From Leuctra nigra (Eukaryota > Arthropoda > Insecta > Plecoptera > Leuctridae): 64,000 nucleotides of DNA. Position 1 is the stretch's first letter, and each line of letters begins with the position of its first letter. The DNA is taken from positions 43,859,411 to 43,923,410 of the forward strand of contig OW203762.1 in NCBI GenBank assembly GCA_934045905.1, given 5' to 3'. Position numbers and translations under genes: made by a program. This document shows, piece after piece, positions 1 to 13,100 of the stretch. The notes under the pieces are model-generated. The model was not told the DNA's origin, searched no databases, and saw only the letters and a program-made list of their open reading frames with translations.

Positions 1-221
1 CTTGTAACTATTTATCTAAATTTCATTTGTTTCTCCTTTTTCACATGGAAACACGAACATCAAAATAAAAAAGTACATCTAAAAAGTTTCCTGCCAGAAG
101 TGGCTCCATCACGTATGTATCGCTTATTTGTTCGAATAGCCTAGTTATAACGGTATGATGTTCAGAAAACCAGACAAAAGAATTCTATACATGTAAGTAC
201 AACATGTACAACATGTCGGTA

Positions 222-432
222 CACTCGGCCAAACAAAAATTGAACGTTGACCAAATTTGAATTACTGCTGGTCATGTCCCATAACCAATCAAAGCTTGTT
301 ATTATCATTGAAATGTGAGGTCACCTACTAGAGTGAGACAATGAGATCACTTAGACTGACTTCTGATGGTGCGATCTTACATTTATCAGCCTATCAGATT
401 TATTGAACGTTCAATTTTTGTTTGGCCAAGTG
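222..432 (-). mobile_element. Mariner-like MITE, family A copy 1
   Basis: The element is 211 bp, flanked by TA, with long inverted ends CACTCGGCCAAACAAAAA / TTTTTGTTTGGCCAAGTG. The core is shared with the copies near 6.0, 24.5 and 46.0 kb (calcitonin of the match: CTAGTAGGTGACCTCA, in reverse here). It lies at the 3' side of the last visible INCENP exon. Confidence 0.8.
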
Positions 433-531
433 TACATAAATTTAGCAAACGAATATTGATCAAGTCTCTTGCAACATTGATTAACCATTGTTCGAACAGC
501 CAAAACGAGTAAAGCCACATAGTTATCATAC

Positions 532-3500
532 CTCTTTCTCAGCTTGATGCTCCTGGTTAATTTTGTTTTGTTTGTTAACAATTGCCTTAGCACGATGTAA
601 GGACTTGCGTGCCAGCATTTTCAACAGAGATGATTCCTGTAACAGAGCACCATCATTAGCATAGCTGTGGCCGGTGAGATGTTGTGCAGTTCTAATTTCA
701 TGTTCATAGTGTGATCCCACGTACATGTGTTACAGTTGCCTTAAGAATTAACGTCTTATAATAGGTACATAGCTCTACCTATTTAGTTAATAACGACTCG
801 TGAGGGGAGGAGTCCAGAATTGTGTGGGAAATGTGGTGATACATGGACTATTAAATTAGGCAATAGGTGAAGCGAGGATTTTTATCGTATGCTGATTAAA
901 TGAAAAATTCAAGTAAAACAAAAATATGATTCTCTCTCTCTAGGTACAAAGATGAAGTGTATGCAATCAGTCAATCACTGATCAGTATTAGGTATTTGGA
1001 CTCACCATGATCTGCTGAGTGGATTTCTGTGCAGTGGCATTCAATGCTCGAGCCTTTGTGCGTGTGATTCGTCCGGAAGGCTCTTCATCGGCAGGTGGTT
1101 TAACGGGGGACATGTCACTCATTTTCTCGAACTGTTCAACACGTTTCTTTACAGACATTGGCTGAGGTGGTGCATATGGTTTCAAAGCTTCAGGCGTCAG
1201 TTGGTGGCATACTACTTTCAGCTCTTTAGTGACAGTTGATGTCTAAAAAAATGTAAAATTGCATTAATATTGGACATGCTGCTCGCAGAGAAAACATCGC
1301 CACTTTGACAATTGTATTCTTGGGGTTTCTTTTTTACAGTTCACGGCAGTCACAAATCGATTTGACACACATCATCGTTTTCATCTTTGCAGAGTCAACA
1401 TTTCTCCACCCTTTTCAATCCCACCCTTAGGCCAAGGGGGTTTAGGCCCTTTGAAAAAAATTAGCATAAGAAGAACAATGTTTAACTACACGTAATGTAA
1501 TCGACTACCTACGTAATAATACAGTAATACATGGGGTTAGTAGACTGAGGGTAAGACATTAAGGAACTTGGAGGAACTAACTTACCATCTGATTCTTTGG
1601 CTTTGCCATCAAGTTCAGTGGAATGTTGTCCTCTTCTTCACTAAATATATCAGGCGAGTTGATGGTCATTGTCACAAGAGTGCTCTGGGATTTCTGTACT
1701 GTCACTGACACACTCTTCTTCTTTTTTTTCTTCTTATCAAGCTGTTGATATATGGACGTGCAGTTAGAACTGTGCAAGTTACAACACAGAGACAGATAGT
1801 AACTAAGAAAGAATGAGAAGAATTAGATACGTACAGCTGTCACTGCGGTCTGGGCATTCATTTGTTCAGTCATGATCTCCGCGCTATCTACAGATGATGA
1901 TGAAGACAGCCTCTCTTGCTTAATGTGAGTAGTAACTTCAACAGAGTGTGCATTGCTCGTGTCCACAGCACTACTGTAACTTGATTCAGAAGAGCTTGGC
2001 TGGCCTCGACGATGCTTTTTGGTGTTTGATACGACACTGCTGACCGACATAGCAGTGATGTCAAGTGCTGATGGTGAAGATGGACGACGCAACTTATTGT
2101 TCAACGCCATCATTTGCTGCGAATGTTTCATCTTGATGCAAGCATTCTGTAGAAAAAAATGTAAATTTAGTATAGTACTATCTAGACACTGGATTCATGT
2201 GGGAAGTTTTAAATATTTTTAGTAGGCAGCACTTTTGACCTATTTTCAGCATATTCTTGCTGTGCAGGGCAGGTGTAGGTGCTAGCTTCACACTACTATT
2301 ATACATCTCTTTTCACTGGTCACCATTTTGCCATCATGGCATCATTGGCGCCCACAGGGGAGGGGGGGGGGGGGGGGGCCTGGATGTCAGCAAAACATAA
2401 ATTTTTAGTGGTGTTTTAAGTACAACAGTTTCATTTTGTAAACCAAATAATTTAAAAACATTAATTTCTAAACTCGTCAAAAACCCAAAAATGTCTTGTG
2501 GGCATTTTACAAATGTGTCATATTTAAAAAATATTGATTATCAACAAAATAAAGCACATTTATTTTATGTCAAATAAACCTTTTCGTATGTAGTGCTTAT
2601 AAAACTTACTTAATTTTACGAAAATTAAAAAAAAACTCTTTTTGTCCAAGATGGCGGCATAATTTTGAGTTCTCGTATTTTCCCTTGAAGAGAGCACATT
2701 TTCTTTAGTATGTGCAAGGAACCATTTTTCTCTAGCTAGTGTAGGCTATTGTACAGATACCGAAACCGATAGGTCTCCACTCTCCACCCCCCAAAGGGTT
2801 AATTTCGTGACACATTGATTTTTAAGTTAAAAAAAGTCCATAATATGAACCTAAGCCACTGCAACCTTGAAGCACAAATTCCCTGAAAATGGCAGTCATT
2901 TAGAGCTTACCCGCGGACATATTTCATTTCTTGAATAAATACAACTTTGGTTAGACTTAGAATTTTTATATTTTTATCGTACTTTCCTGACACATTGCTT
3001 TTTATACCTACAAGAACAATAAATTGACAAAAGTATTATAATTTCACTGAAATACATTCTTTTTGGTACTTTGGACAGCCCTGGAGCCCAAAATGGCCGC
3101 CCGATTTTTTGAAGACATCGAAATTATGAAAGAGCGGAAAATATCCAATAAGACTGCCAAAGGAAAAATTAGTATCACATTTTGCACTATTTTGTCAATT
3201 GTATACGTGCTAACAGCGGCCCTCACTAGTCACTATACAGGGTTTGGCAGTATGAAAATAAACAGAGGAAAGCAACAGATAACATTTCGGAGAGGGATGG
3301 CAAAGCAAAGTGACAAAGGTGGCCAAGAACAGGAGAAAAATGAGAAAAAAGCTGTGAGTGGAAAAGTTAAGCTGGCAGTTGTTCAGAGAGAGTGAGAGAT
3401 TAAGTTGGTTTAGGTACACCAAGGGAATGGGACATGAAGAAGTCTGCGAAGAGAAGTTGAAAAGAGTAGGAGTATGAAGAAAAGAGAGGCTAGGCATTTG

Positions 3501-4132
3501 AGATCTGAGTACCTACGGTGAGTAACTGTACTAAAGAGATGTTACTTTTACATCCAATGACTGAGAGTACATACCTACTTTGATCTTCAGGGGCGGATTA
3601 CCTATAGGCTACTTAGGCTATAGCCTAGGGGCAAGCTTCCAAGGGGCGCAGCGGCATCAAACAAATTCCGAATTATGATAAAAAAAAATGATATCATAAA
3701 CAAACTATCAATTCAAAGTAATAAGAAAATGTGGTAACTTGTGTCAACACAATAATTACTGTGTAGTCTTTTGAATGGAATGGGGGATATGGCGATTCCC
3801 CCCCCCCCCCCCCTCATGCAAGAGGTAGTGTTCCTAACTTGACTCTTGAGGTATTACAGCGATTTGGATAGAAAAAGGCGCCATTTCCTTGCACCAGATT
3901 CAATCAAATAGTGCATGAATTCTAAAAATAAAGCCCTGCGGGGCATCTCTCGCGGGTTTGACATCCCATTTTAGGCAGTTTCTGTGATTACAGCGCTGTT
4001 ACATGATTTTAAGAGAAAGTAGCACCATTTTAAGGTCCAAGATTAATTATAAAAGTCTTCAAAATCCAAGAGGCCCTGCGGGGCAAGTTGAGGGCTGTTG
4101 GAATGGACAGGGTGGAATTGTTTCTTTTTTGT

Positions 4133-4163
<31 letters not shown>

Positions 4164-7100
4164 GGGGGGGGGTGGCGCCATGTGCAAATTAGTCTAGGGG
4201 CGCCAAACTGTTTAATCCGCCCCTATTGATCTTATAGTAACATTAACTATTCTGTTGGCAAACACACACATTAACTATTCTGTTGGCAAACACACCTTAA
4301 ATTTTAATGTACAAGTAACACATTCTCTATGTTTGAATGGGAATGTAAAAAATATGGTTGTGCAATCTTACTTTGGCAGCAGCTCTTGAGATACGAACTG
4401 GCGGCACAGCGACAGCATTCTCTTCTTCTGTAAAGAAGACATGCATATTTAATTTAGTAGTAGATTAGATTATGATTAAATTATGTACTACTTGGTACAC
4501 TCAACAAATCATAAAATGGTAATAGAACGTAACGGATTGGCTGCTGGCCAGTTTCCTTGACAATCAATCCTTGATTATCAATTAAATCAGTGCTCACCTA
4601 CTAGATGAGCACATCGGAAGAGCTCATCGGAAGATGCTAACAAATCTATTTCAGCTAATCCGTTTCTTTCGAATACTGTTTTATCTTTTGTTGTGTATAC
4701 ATATTTAAATTAAAAAATGGTAGATACCAAAACTGCAAAAAATTGCTAGTAGGTAAGGTACAAAATTGAGTTTCGGGTCCGGTACAAACAATCATGGCTA
4801 ATTTACGAGCTTGGTACTTCTCTAGGTACCTTACCTACCTAGTGCAAAAGAAAGACTAGTACCTAATACGAATTTCCATACTTTCACAATATGTGACTTT
4901 AAGGGCGGTCATATATTTTTTCCCGCCAAAAGTAGTTTTGGAGCGGTTTTAGAGGGAAATACGAAATATAAATTGCCATATTTGGCAATCGGTTAAAGAT
5001 ATCGAAAAAGCAAGAAAGACATGACATGTATTGAACCTTTATCTACATTTTCATCGCTAACTGTCATGACTTTGCTCCTACTATGTGGTCAGCATTAGTC
5101 GGGCACGAAAACGCTCTGATTCTCGACCGTTTTTTGTCGTCGCTCAAACGGAGCGTTCTTGTGCCCGACTAATGCTGACCACATAGTAGGAGCAAAGTTA
5201 TGACAGTTAGCGATGAAAATGTAGATAAAGGTTCACTACATGTCATGTCTTTCTTGCTTTTTCGATATAACATTGGTCATCTAATCTTGAATACTGTCAA
5301 TGCCTTAACATAATTTTTGTCTTACTAAGAAATAAGAATCTTCACAGTTAATACAAAATTAAAGACACCTACAGATTGTTCAAATCTTTTTTACAATGAT
5401 TATGGTGGTGAAGATGGCAACGAAAATGATGTACAACGCTAGCACCAAGTACCAACACAGCAAAATGAAAATCAGCTAGATCTAGATGGCACATTCAAGT
5501 TAGCGAATTCACTTTGGAGAGTTTAGGTTGGCAAAGTATGAATTCAGGTGGAAGGTCTGGATGGTGCTGCTTAGTTACACCCTAACGGCGTTGTAAGCGT
5601 AAATTGAACAGCCTGTATCTACCTCTAGTAAAAACGCCGAACCGGTAATATTATTGGTACTAATGGTAATATTACCAATTTAAATCTTTAATAATTAGCA
5701 TGACGGAGAAGTAAATCTAAGTTTAAAAACCTCTTAGGTTTTCCAATAAACCTAGTTTCCAAAAGCAAGTTTTGAAATCATCATGGAATTGTGTAAGTTT
5801 CATGGATGAACATTAGGTAGGTCTACTACATTTGTACTATAAAGTTGCTACAACACAGCAATGAATTTAACGCAAGTGCACTGCAGATGTATTGTGTGGT
5901 GTGGTGCAACATAGCTAAATACCTTCCAGTAATGATAGCATGAAGCAAAGTTAGTGATTTTGATGTAGGTAGGTAGGTACCAAGACCTATAACCTGAAAT
6001 ATTTCAATATGTGAATACATCGATTAGTATCAATATCGATAGGTACACTTGGCACATTTAAAATTGATCGTTCAATAAATCTGATTGGCTGAAAAATGTT
6101 AGATCGCAAAATCAGAAGTGAGTCCAAGCGATCTCCTTGTCTCACTCTAGTAGGTGACCTCACATTTCAATGACAATAACAAGCTTTGATTGGTTATGGG
6201 ACATGACCAGCAGTCATTCAAATTTGCTCACCGATCAATTTTAAATGTGCCAAGTGTACATAAAAACAACATTAATATTCAATATCAAAATCCAATGCGC
6301 TCCATCCCTAGGTAGGTACTGTGAGCTGTGAGTGACCATACTGTTGGGCGAGGATGGACTATTGACGGAACAAAGTTTTAGAGAATGAATTGCCCACTCT
6401 TTGTGCAATGTTGATTACTTTTTGAAAACATTAGTAAGTTCATAGTTCTAGGTAAGTTAGAGTGCTTATATTTTTCATGGAAGTTGCATGCAGAAAATTT
6501 CAGTGAACTTCTGAAATTACACTAATAGGTAGCTTTTGGAAGATCAACATTTATAGAAGTGATCTACAATGCGCAAAGTGTATTTTATTCTCTACCTACC
6601 TACAACGGTTTCATTTCAATGTTCTGTTTACGGTCATTCCATGGTCACTCATGTTACATTTAGAACTTTCATTTAGAGGTAAATGATTTCCAGCAAGTAC
6701 AATTTTAAGAAAATATTAACCAAAAAATTACCAAACATGCATCTCAATAGTGCAAAATATTCATATTTTTTCAAAATTTTATTTAATAATATGTATGCAT
6801 GTAATTAATTGCAATACTGTGGTCACTCATGTTACAATAATGGCTCCATCAAAAACATATCTATTAGTAGTTAATAGTGATGGGTAGCCAGGAATTTTCC
6901 CGTGGGAATATTCCCGCACATGGGAATATTCCCAGGAACTTCCCAAGGAAAATATAAATTCCCGAAAGTTGGGAATTTTTTATTTAAAAGAACCTTAGGT
7001 ACCAGTACTTGGATTTTTATGTATAGATTCAAATGTGGCATAATAACACTCCAGTTACACAGGATAGGGTTAGAATCCGTAAGAAATTCGCTGTCCCATT

Positions 7101-10100
7101 ACTGTTTCTCCGATTTGATTTTAGGTGCTTGTGAAATTATGAAGGTTAGAAATATTTCGGTACCTAATCTACCCGTTTGCTGTTGTAGAAATTTCTTACC
7201 GAGAAGTCCAGATTTTTAAGTTTAAAAATGACGATTTAATTTTTTGATTATTTTTGGCATCGCTGCCATTTTTATTTAAACTAAACTTAATAATTTTATC
7301 ACAATCGAAAGAAATTTGAGCTTATTTTGACTCGCATAATGCGCGATTTGTACTTTTAAAATATTTTAGTGCAGTCATTTCATTGCACCAGTGTGAACTG
7401 AAGTGCAGGTGAACTAAATTTAACCCAAAGCTTAAAAATTATTGTCAAACGCTTCCAAAATTCGATATCTGATTTTTTTCTGCAACTGGGTTTGAACTGT
7501 GAATCATGAATAACAAATCAACTACCTATCAATAAGTACTTTTGTTGAACTATAGTATTTTCCTATTTATTCTGTTTAAGCGTACATTTTGTAGAATTAA
7601 TAAATTACCACTATTCCCTGCCTTCGGGAATATTCCCGGGAATTTTCCCTGGGAATATTCCCCAAAAAATAATTTCCGGGAATTTTCCCATCACTAGTAG
7701 TAAGTAACCATTTTCTCCCTAACTAACCATTTAAAATGAGTCTCTTTATCTTGTATGGTAAAGCACACCTACCAGTCATAATAATAAATTATTTAAAATT
7801 TTCTAATTAACAATTATCATAATAAAATTAATTGATTTACCGGTCACTCATGTTACAAAATGCGGTCACTCATGTTACACACTTTTTAAGCAAGAAATTA
7901 GCCAAAACACGAGTTAAAGTGGGAAGTTTTTCATCTTGAACCAAGCATAAACCCATTGTCATAAATTTTGGAAAATTTGTTTAAAAAATTTCTATAACAA
8001 AATTTTTTTTTAAATAAAATTTAAAATTTGTATATATTTTTTTTAAATGTATGAAAAAACGCAAAACTTTTTTTTTCTTGCACTTGTATACAGATAGTTG
8101 TAAATTAGTTGAAGTTGACGAAATTACACTGCTCTAAAAAAAGATTTTCTAGGAAATGATGCGTTTTCGACAAAATTAAATCGTTCAAGTGCGGTCAATT
8201 GAAGAATATTCATATCAGCCAAAAAAAAATTGTATGCCAACAATCTTTATAACCATCTTTAAATAAAAAAAAATAAAAACCCACAAGAAAAAAAAATTTT
8301 TTTCTCCTCAAAAAGTCTACATTTTCATGGAATGACCCTTTATCGTCAATGCTGTGGTCACAATCTCTAAATTGTTGGTATGTACGATGATCAATCACCT
8401 AAAATCTAGTTTACAAGTTAAAACTCTTGCAAGAGAAGAGCATAATACATACCATCTTCAATAATGGTCGGTTGAATTGGTCTCTTCCGTGTTGTGCGGG
8501 CAGCAGTTGGGGTCTTTGGAAACATAGATTGTTTGGGCTCTTCTGCAGAAGTCAACAAACTGAGGAGCCAATCGTTGATTTCCTGCGAAATGTTTTAAAA
8601 TTAGATCATAAGTGGAGAACAAGGGGGAGGGGTAGTCCTAGCGGGCTCGATCCGGGGGAGTCTGAAACTGACTGGTGGGAAAGCCAGTTCAGAATGGGGA
8701 AAAAAATCCTTTACATAATTTCTTCTGATTCTTCTGTTTTTTCAACAACTTTCAATAATTTTAACTTTTTCCCCATTCAATGTTTGAAACTTACAATATA
8801 GGTAGGTACACTCCCCCAAATAATAAACGGTACTTGGTAAAAAACGTATTAGCAGCTGAGCCGGTTCCTTGACAATCAATCCTTGTTATTATCAATTAAA
8901 TCAGAGCTCACCTAAAAGAGTTAGATAATGCGTTAGCACTGACTTCATGGGATGATGCCATCAAACCTTAATCATTTAATTCATTTTCTTTCGAGTACCG
9001 TTTATTATTTGGGGGAGTGTACCTACTACATAAAATTTTATTTTGGTATGTTTACTAAAACTAAAATTACAAATGTCAAAACCAGATCTGTAATAGTTTC
9101 GATGTAGTGACCTCTCAAACAGGGGGACGTATTGTAAATCAGGTCACTGAAAAGAAGAGGAAGGAAAATGTATAAGAGGAGAGGAATTATAGGTGAGAAA
9201 GAAAAGATCAGGAAAATACAAACGGAATTAGATCAAGAAAAAAAGAGAGCTAAAAGTAAATTCTTAGAGGGTATGTTTGATGAAAATGATGTAAATAAAA
9301 GTTGGAGGAGCATGTACCACTACATCAATACGCAAAAGAAGGGGGGGAACGACTTACCAACACTAATCAGTGAAAACGGAACACTCCATAGCGTAAGTGC
9401 AGAAAAGGCGGGGGCCCTTAATACATTTTATGAGAGAGTGTTTCAAAAGGAAGAAGATAATGGGGAGGGGGAAGGGGGGGAAGACGAAGAAGATAATTTA
9501 CAAGTTAACGAAGAAAAAGAAAAAATTTATATATCGAACGTAGCTATTCAGGATTGTATTAGAAAGTTAAAAAATAACAAAGCACCTGGCATGGACGGAA
9601 TTTCAAACAACTTCATAAAAATTGCACCAAAGGAAATTTCATTTTATCTAACTATTATTTTTCAAAATTCAATCGATACGGGCATAGTTCCATTGGAATG
9701 GAAGAAAGCAATCATTATACCAATTCATAAGGGTGGGGAAAGGGCAAAATTATCCAACTATAGACCAGTTAGCCTAACATCAGCTGTCTGCAAGATATTA
9801 GAAAGATTAATTGATACCGAAATTAAAATCATAATTGAAAAAAGGGGGGGTTTATTTAGAGGACAGCATGGATTTCGAAAGGGACACTCATGCACTACAC
9901 AATTACAGGGGTTTGTGCAGGAGTTGTCGGACACTTTGGACAGGGGGGAGAAAATAGCTGCAATTTTTCTGGATTTCGAAAAAGCATTTGATAAAGTTCC
10001 ACATAAACAACTAATAGCCAAATTACAGAATGTTATTCAAAATACAACTATCACAAAATGGGTTCAAAATTTCTTAAGCAATAGAATACAAAAAGTAAAG

Positions 10101-13100
10101 GTCGGAAGTGAGTACTCAGACTACATAAGAGTAACATCTGGGGTACCACAAGGAAGTGTATTGGGACCACTGTTATTTAACATTTTCATCAACAACCTGG
10201 CACAAGGCATCACATCAAAAATCCGTCTATTTGCCGATGATTGTGTAGTATACAAAACTATAAATGGCAAAGACGATGAGGAGACGCTACAACAGGATTT
10301 AAATTTAATAAATACATGGGTTGAAACAAATTTAATGGGGCTGAACGTGAATAAATGTAAAGTAGTAAATTTCACCAGGAAAAATAGAAGAGAAGACCTT
10401 AATACAGAATTTAACTTGGGAGGAAACATACTAGAGGAGGTAGATGCCTACAAATATCTTGGAATACACATACACAAGAATCTAGGGTGGGGAGAACATA
10501 TTAAAAAACTTACTAACAAGGGAATAAAAGCTCTAAATTTTGTAATGAGACAACTAAATGGTACTGGGGTTCACATTAAAGAAAAAGCATAGTACAAAAG
10601 TTTAATACGTCCGATGATTGAGTACGCTGGTTCAGTCTGGGATCCATACAATGAGAATTTAATCAAAGAAGTAGAGGGGGTGCAGAGATTAGCGGCGAGA
10701 AGGGTTCTTGGTAGAGTTAAAAGTTTCAGAGTTGAAAGAAATGAGCAGGGGATAGTTGAAAAATTAAGAGAACGGCCCAGCGAGATGGTAGAGGAATTAG
10801 GATGGGAAAATTTAGGGGAGAGAAGGAAAAATGAAAGACTGATGAACTTCTTTAGGGTAAGGAATGGGTGGACAGGATGGGAGGAACTGGGGGAAAGGGT
10901 GGGGAGAGGTGTTCAGAGAAGTGTTCGAAGAGGGTTAGAAATAACTGTAGAAGGATCAAAGACCGACATAGGAAAATACAGCTTCATAAGAAGAACAATT
11001 AAAGACTGGAACAGTTTAAGTGAGGCAGCGAAAAGAGCTGAAGAACTTTTGGAATATAAAAGGATGATAGTGAAAAAGTGAAGAAAGAAGTAGAAGAAAG
11101 AAAAGACTGCCACCGTGCCAAAGCACATTTGCAGGATATATTACAAATACAAAAATTGTGCCACCCGGTATAAATCAGCACAAGCGCGTGAAATCCCCAC
11201 CTGCCTATACGCACCCAGGCGGCCATTGGCAAGCGATAGCAGTGCTTGCGATGGGCATGTAATAGCGAATTGTCAAAAATATTAACATAGGAACCAGTCT
11301 TTTCGTCGGGCTACTCGGAACTGCTCCAAGCAACATGGAACAGGTGATTGTGTTCGTTGGCCTACAGGAAGGAAGTAGGTACCTAGGTATATATTGCTGG
11401 TGCATTTTGGAGCAATGTACAGAGCAGTTCGGAGCAAGCTCAACGAACAAACCTACAATTCCGTGTTCTAACTGCAATGTTGTCGAGTGAAACGTCCGAA
11501 AACGTCCTCGAGTAAGTATAGAGGCGAGTCGTGAGTGTGCGTGAGTGTGCAAAGTTACTGATCACGTGTGAACCGTGACACGCGTTTCACACGTGCCTAA
11601 TATTCACAACTTTAATCTCATGGTCAAGTTCAGAGTTTTCTTGAAGATATAATTGATCTTAAAAAGAGAGTACCTACCTAGTGGAATGAAAAAAGGCGAA
11701 ATTATGTTGATCGATATATATTTATATATTTTGCATAGGTTACTTTTTATTCATTGTGTAGTAACTAGTAAGCACTCTTTTGGTTTACAATGGATATTGA
11801 AATGGGTGAAATAGTTTTGGGTCGTATTCACAGACCTGCTTTAAATAAGCAACTTTTTACACTAGAATTGTTCACTTTTTTTTTTTTTTTTTTTTTTTTT
11901 GGTATTAGGTAAATTAATTAATATTTTAACCACCTCTTTACCCATAATGCAGCCATGTATGCGTCCCAAATTAGTTTCTATAATGTTAAAAATAAAAAAA
12001 TAAATGCCCTGTGGGCAGGGTTGAGTAACACACGTCGAAAATTGTGTCAAATATGTTGCAAATGTCAAAAAGTCACGTCGAAAATTCAAAATATCCAGCC
12101 CTAGAAATAAATACTGGCAGCTTGTATTTTCAAGGTTTTTTAAGCCCGATTTACACGGTACAATTTCTTGAACAACTTCTGTGTCACATTTCCAGTTTTC
12201 ACACAATTTTGCATTTACACGAAGCAACTTTCTGTCACGGAACTTAAAACATGTTCTAATTTCCTTCAAGAAATGTGACAAAGACTGTGCCAAAGACTGT
12301 GACACAGTCGTTGTTCAATAAATGTGACCGTGTAAATCGGGCTTTAGATTTCTAAAAATGTAGCAGGTACACTCGACAACTCATAAAACGGTATTTGAAA
12401 GAAATGGATAGTCTGAAAAAAATGTGATGGCATCATCCCATGAAGTAATGCTAACTCGTCATCTACCTCTAGTAGGTGAGCTCTGATTTCATTGATAATA
12501 ACAAGGATTGATTGTCAAGGAACCTGACCAGCAGCCAATCTGTTTCGTTCAAATACCGTTTTATGATTTGTTGGGTGTACATTAATTTTTGACATACATT
12601 TTGTAAAACAGGGGGAAGATGGAATAGAATAGCACTATTTGCCCATATTTGTAAACTCAGCAATGTGTGTCAAACACAAAATGAACACACCGAGGAGTGG
12701 GTCAGATTAAAACTTCCGGCTGGTTATCCGGACCAAGAAAAGTTAGTTGGAGTGGAGCTAGGAGAAATGGAGCCATAAGTACATGGTCTAGTTGCTAACT
12801 TCCTACATCCGAAGTATCGTGGTGCAAAATTAACTGAAAAGCAATTGGATGATGTGAATGATTTCTTCTGTTCGGAATTAGACATGAATGGTTTTGAGGA
12901 CCTCAATGCATTCAAAAACCTTCTTAGTATTATTGGAACATTAATGGCAAAACAAGAACAGCAGCAAACAGGTGATGCAACTGTTAAAACTATCTTACCT
13001 TGCCTACCTATTGGGGTACAGTAACGAGGAAAAATCCGTCGATGGCTGCAATTGCTAAATAAACTGAGAAATATTCCCGTATCTTTAGCAACTGGTCGTA

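Noticed and set aside
8427..8801. Plus-strand 124-codon frame
   Set aside because: It is opposite the INCENP exon at 8582-8453, whose minus-strand reading has good splice sites and phase.
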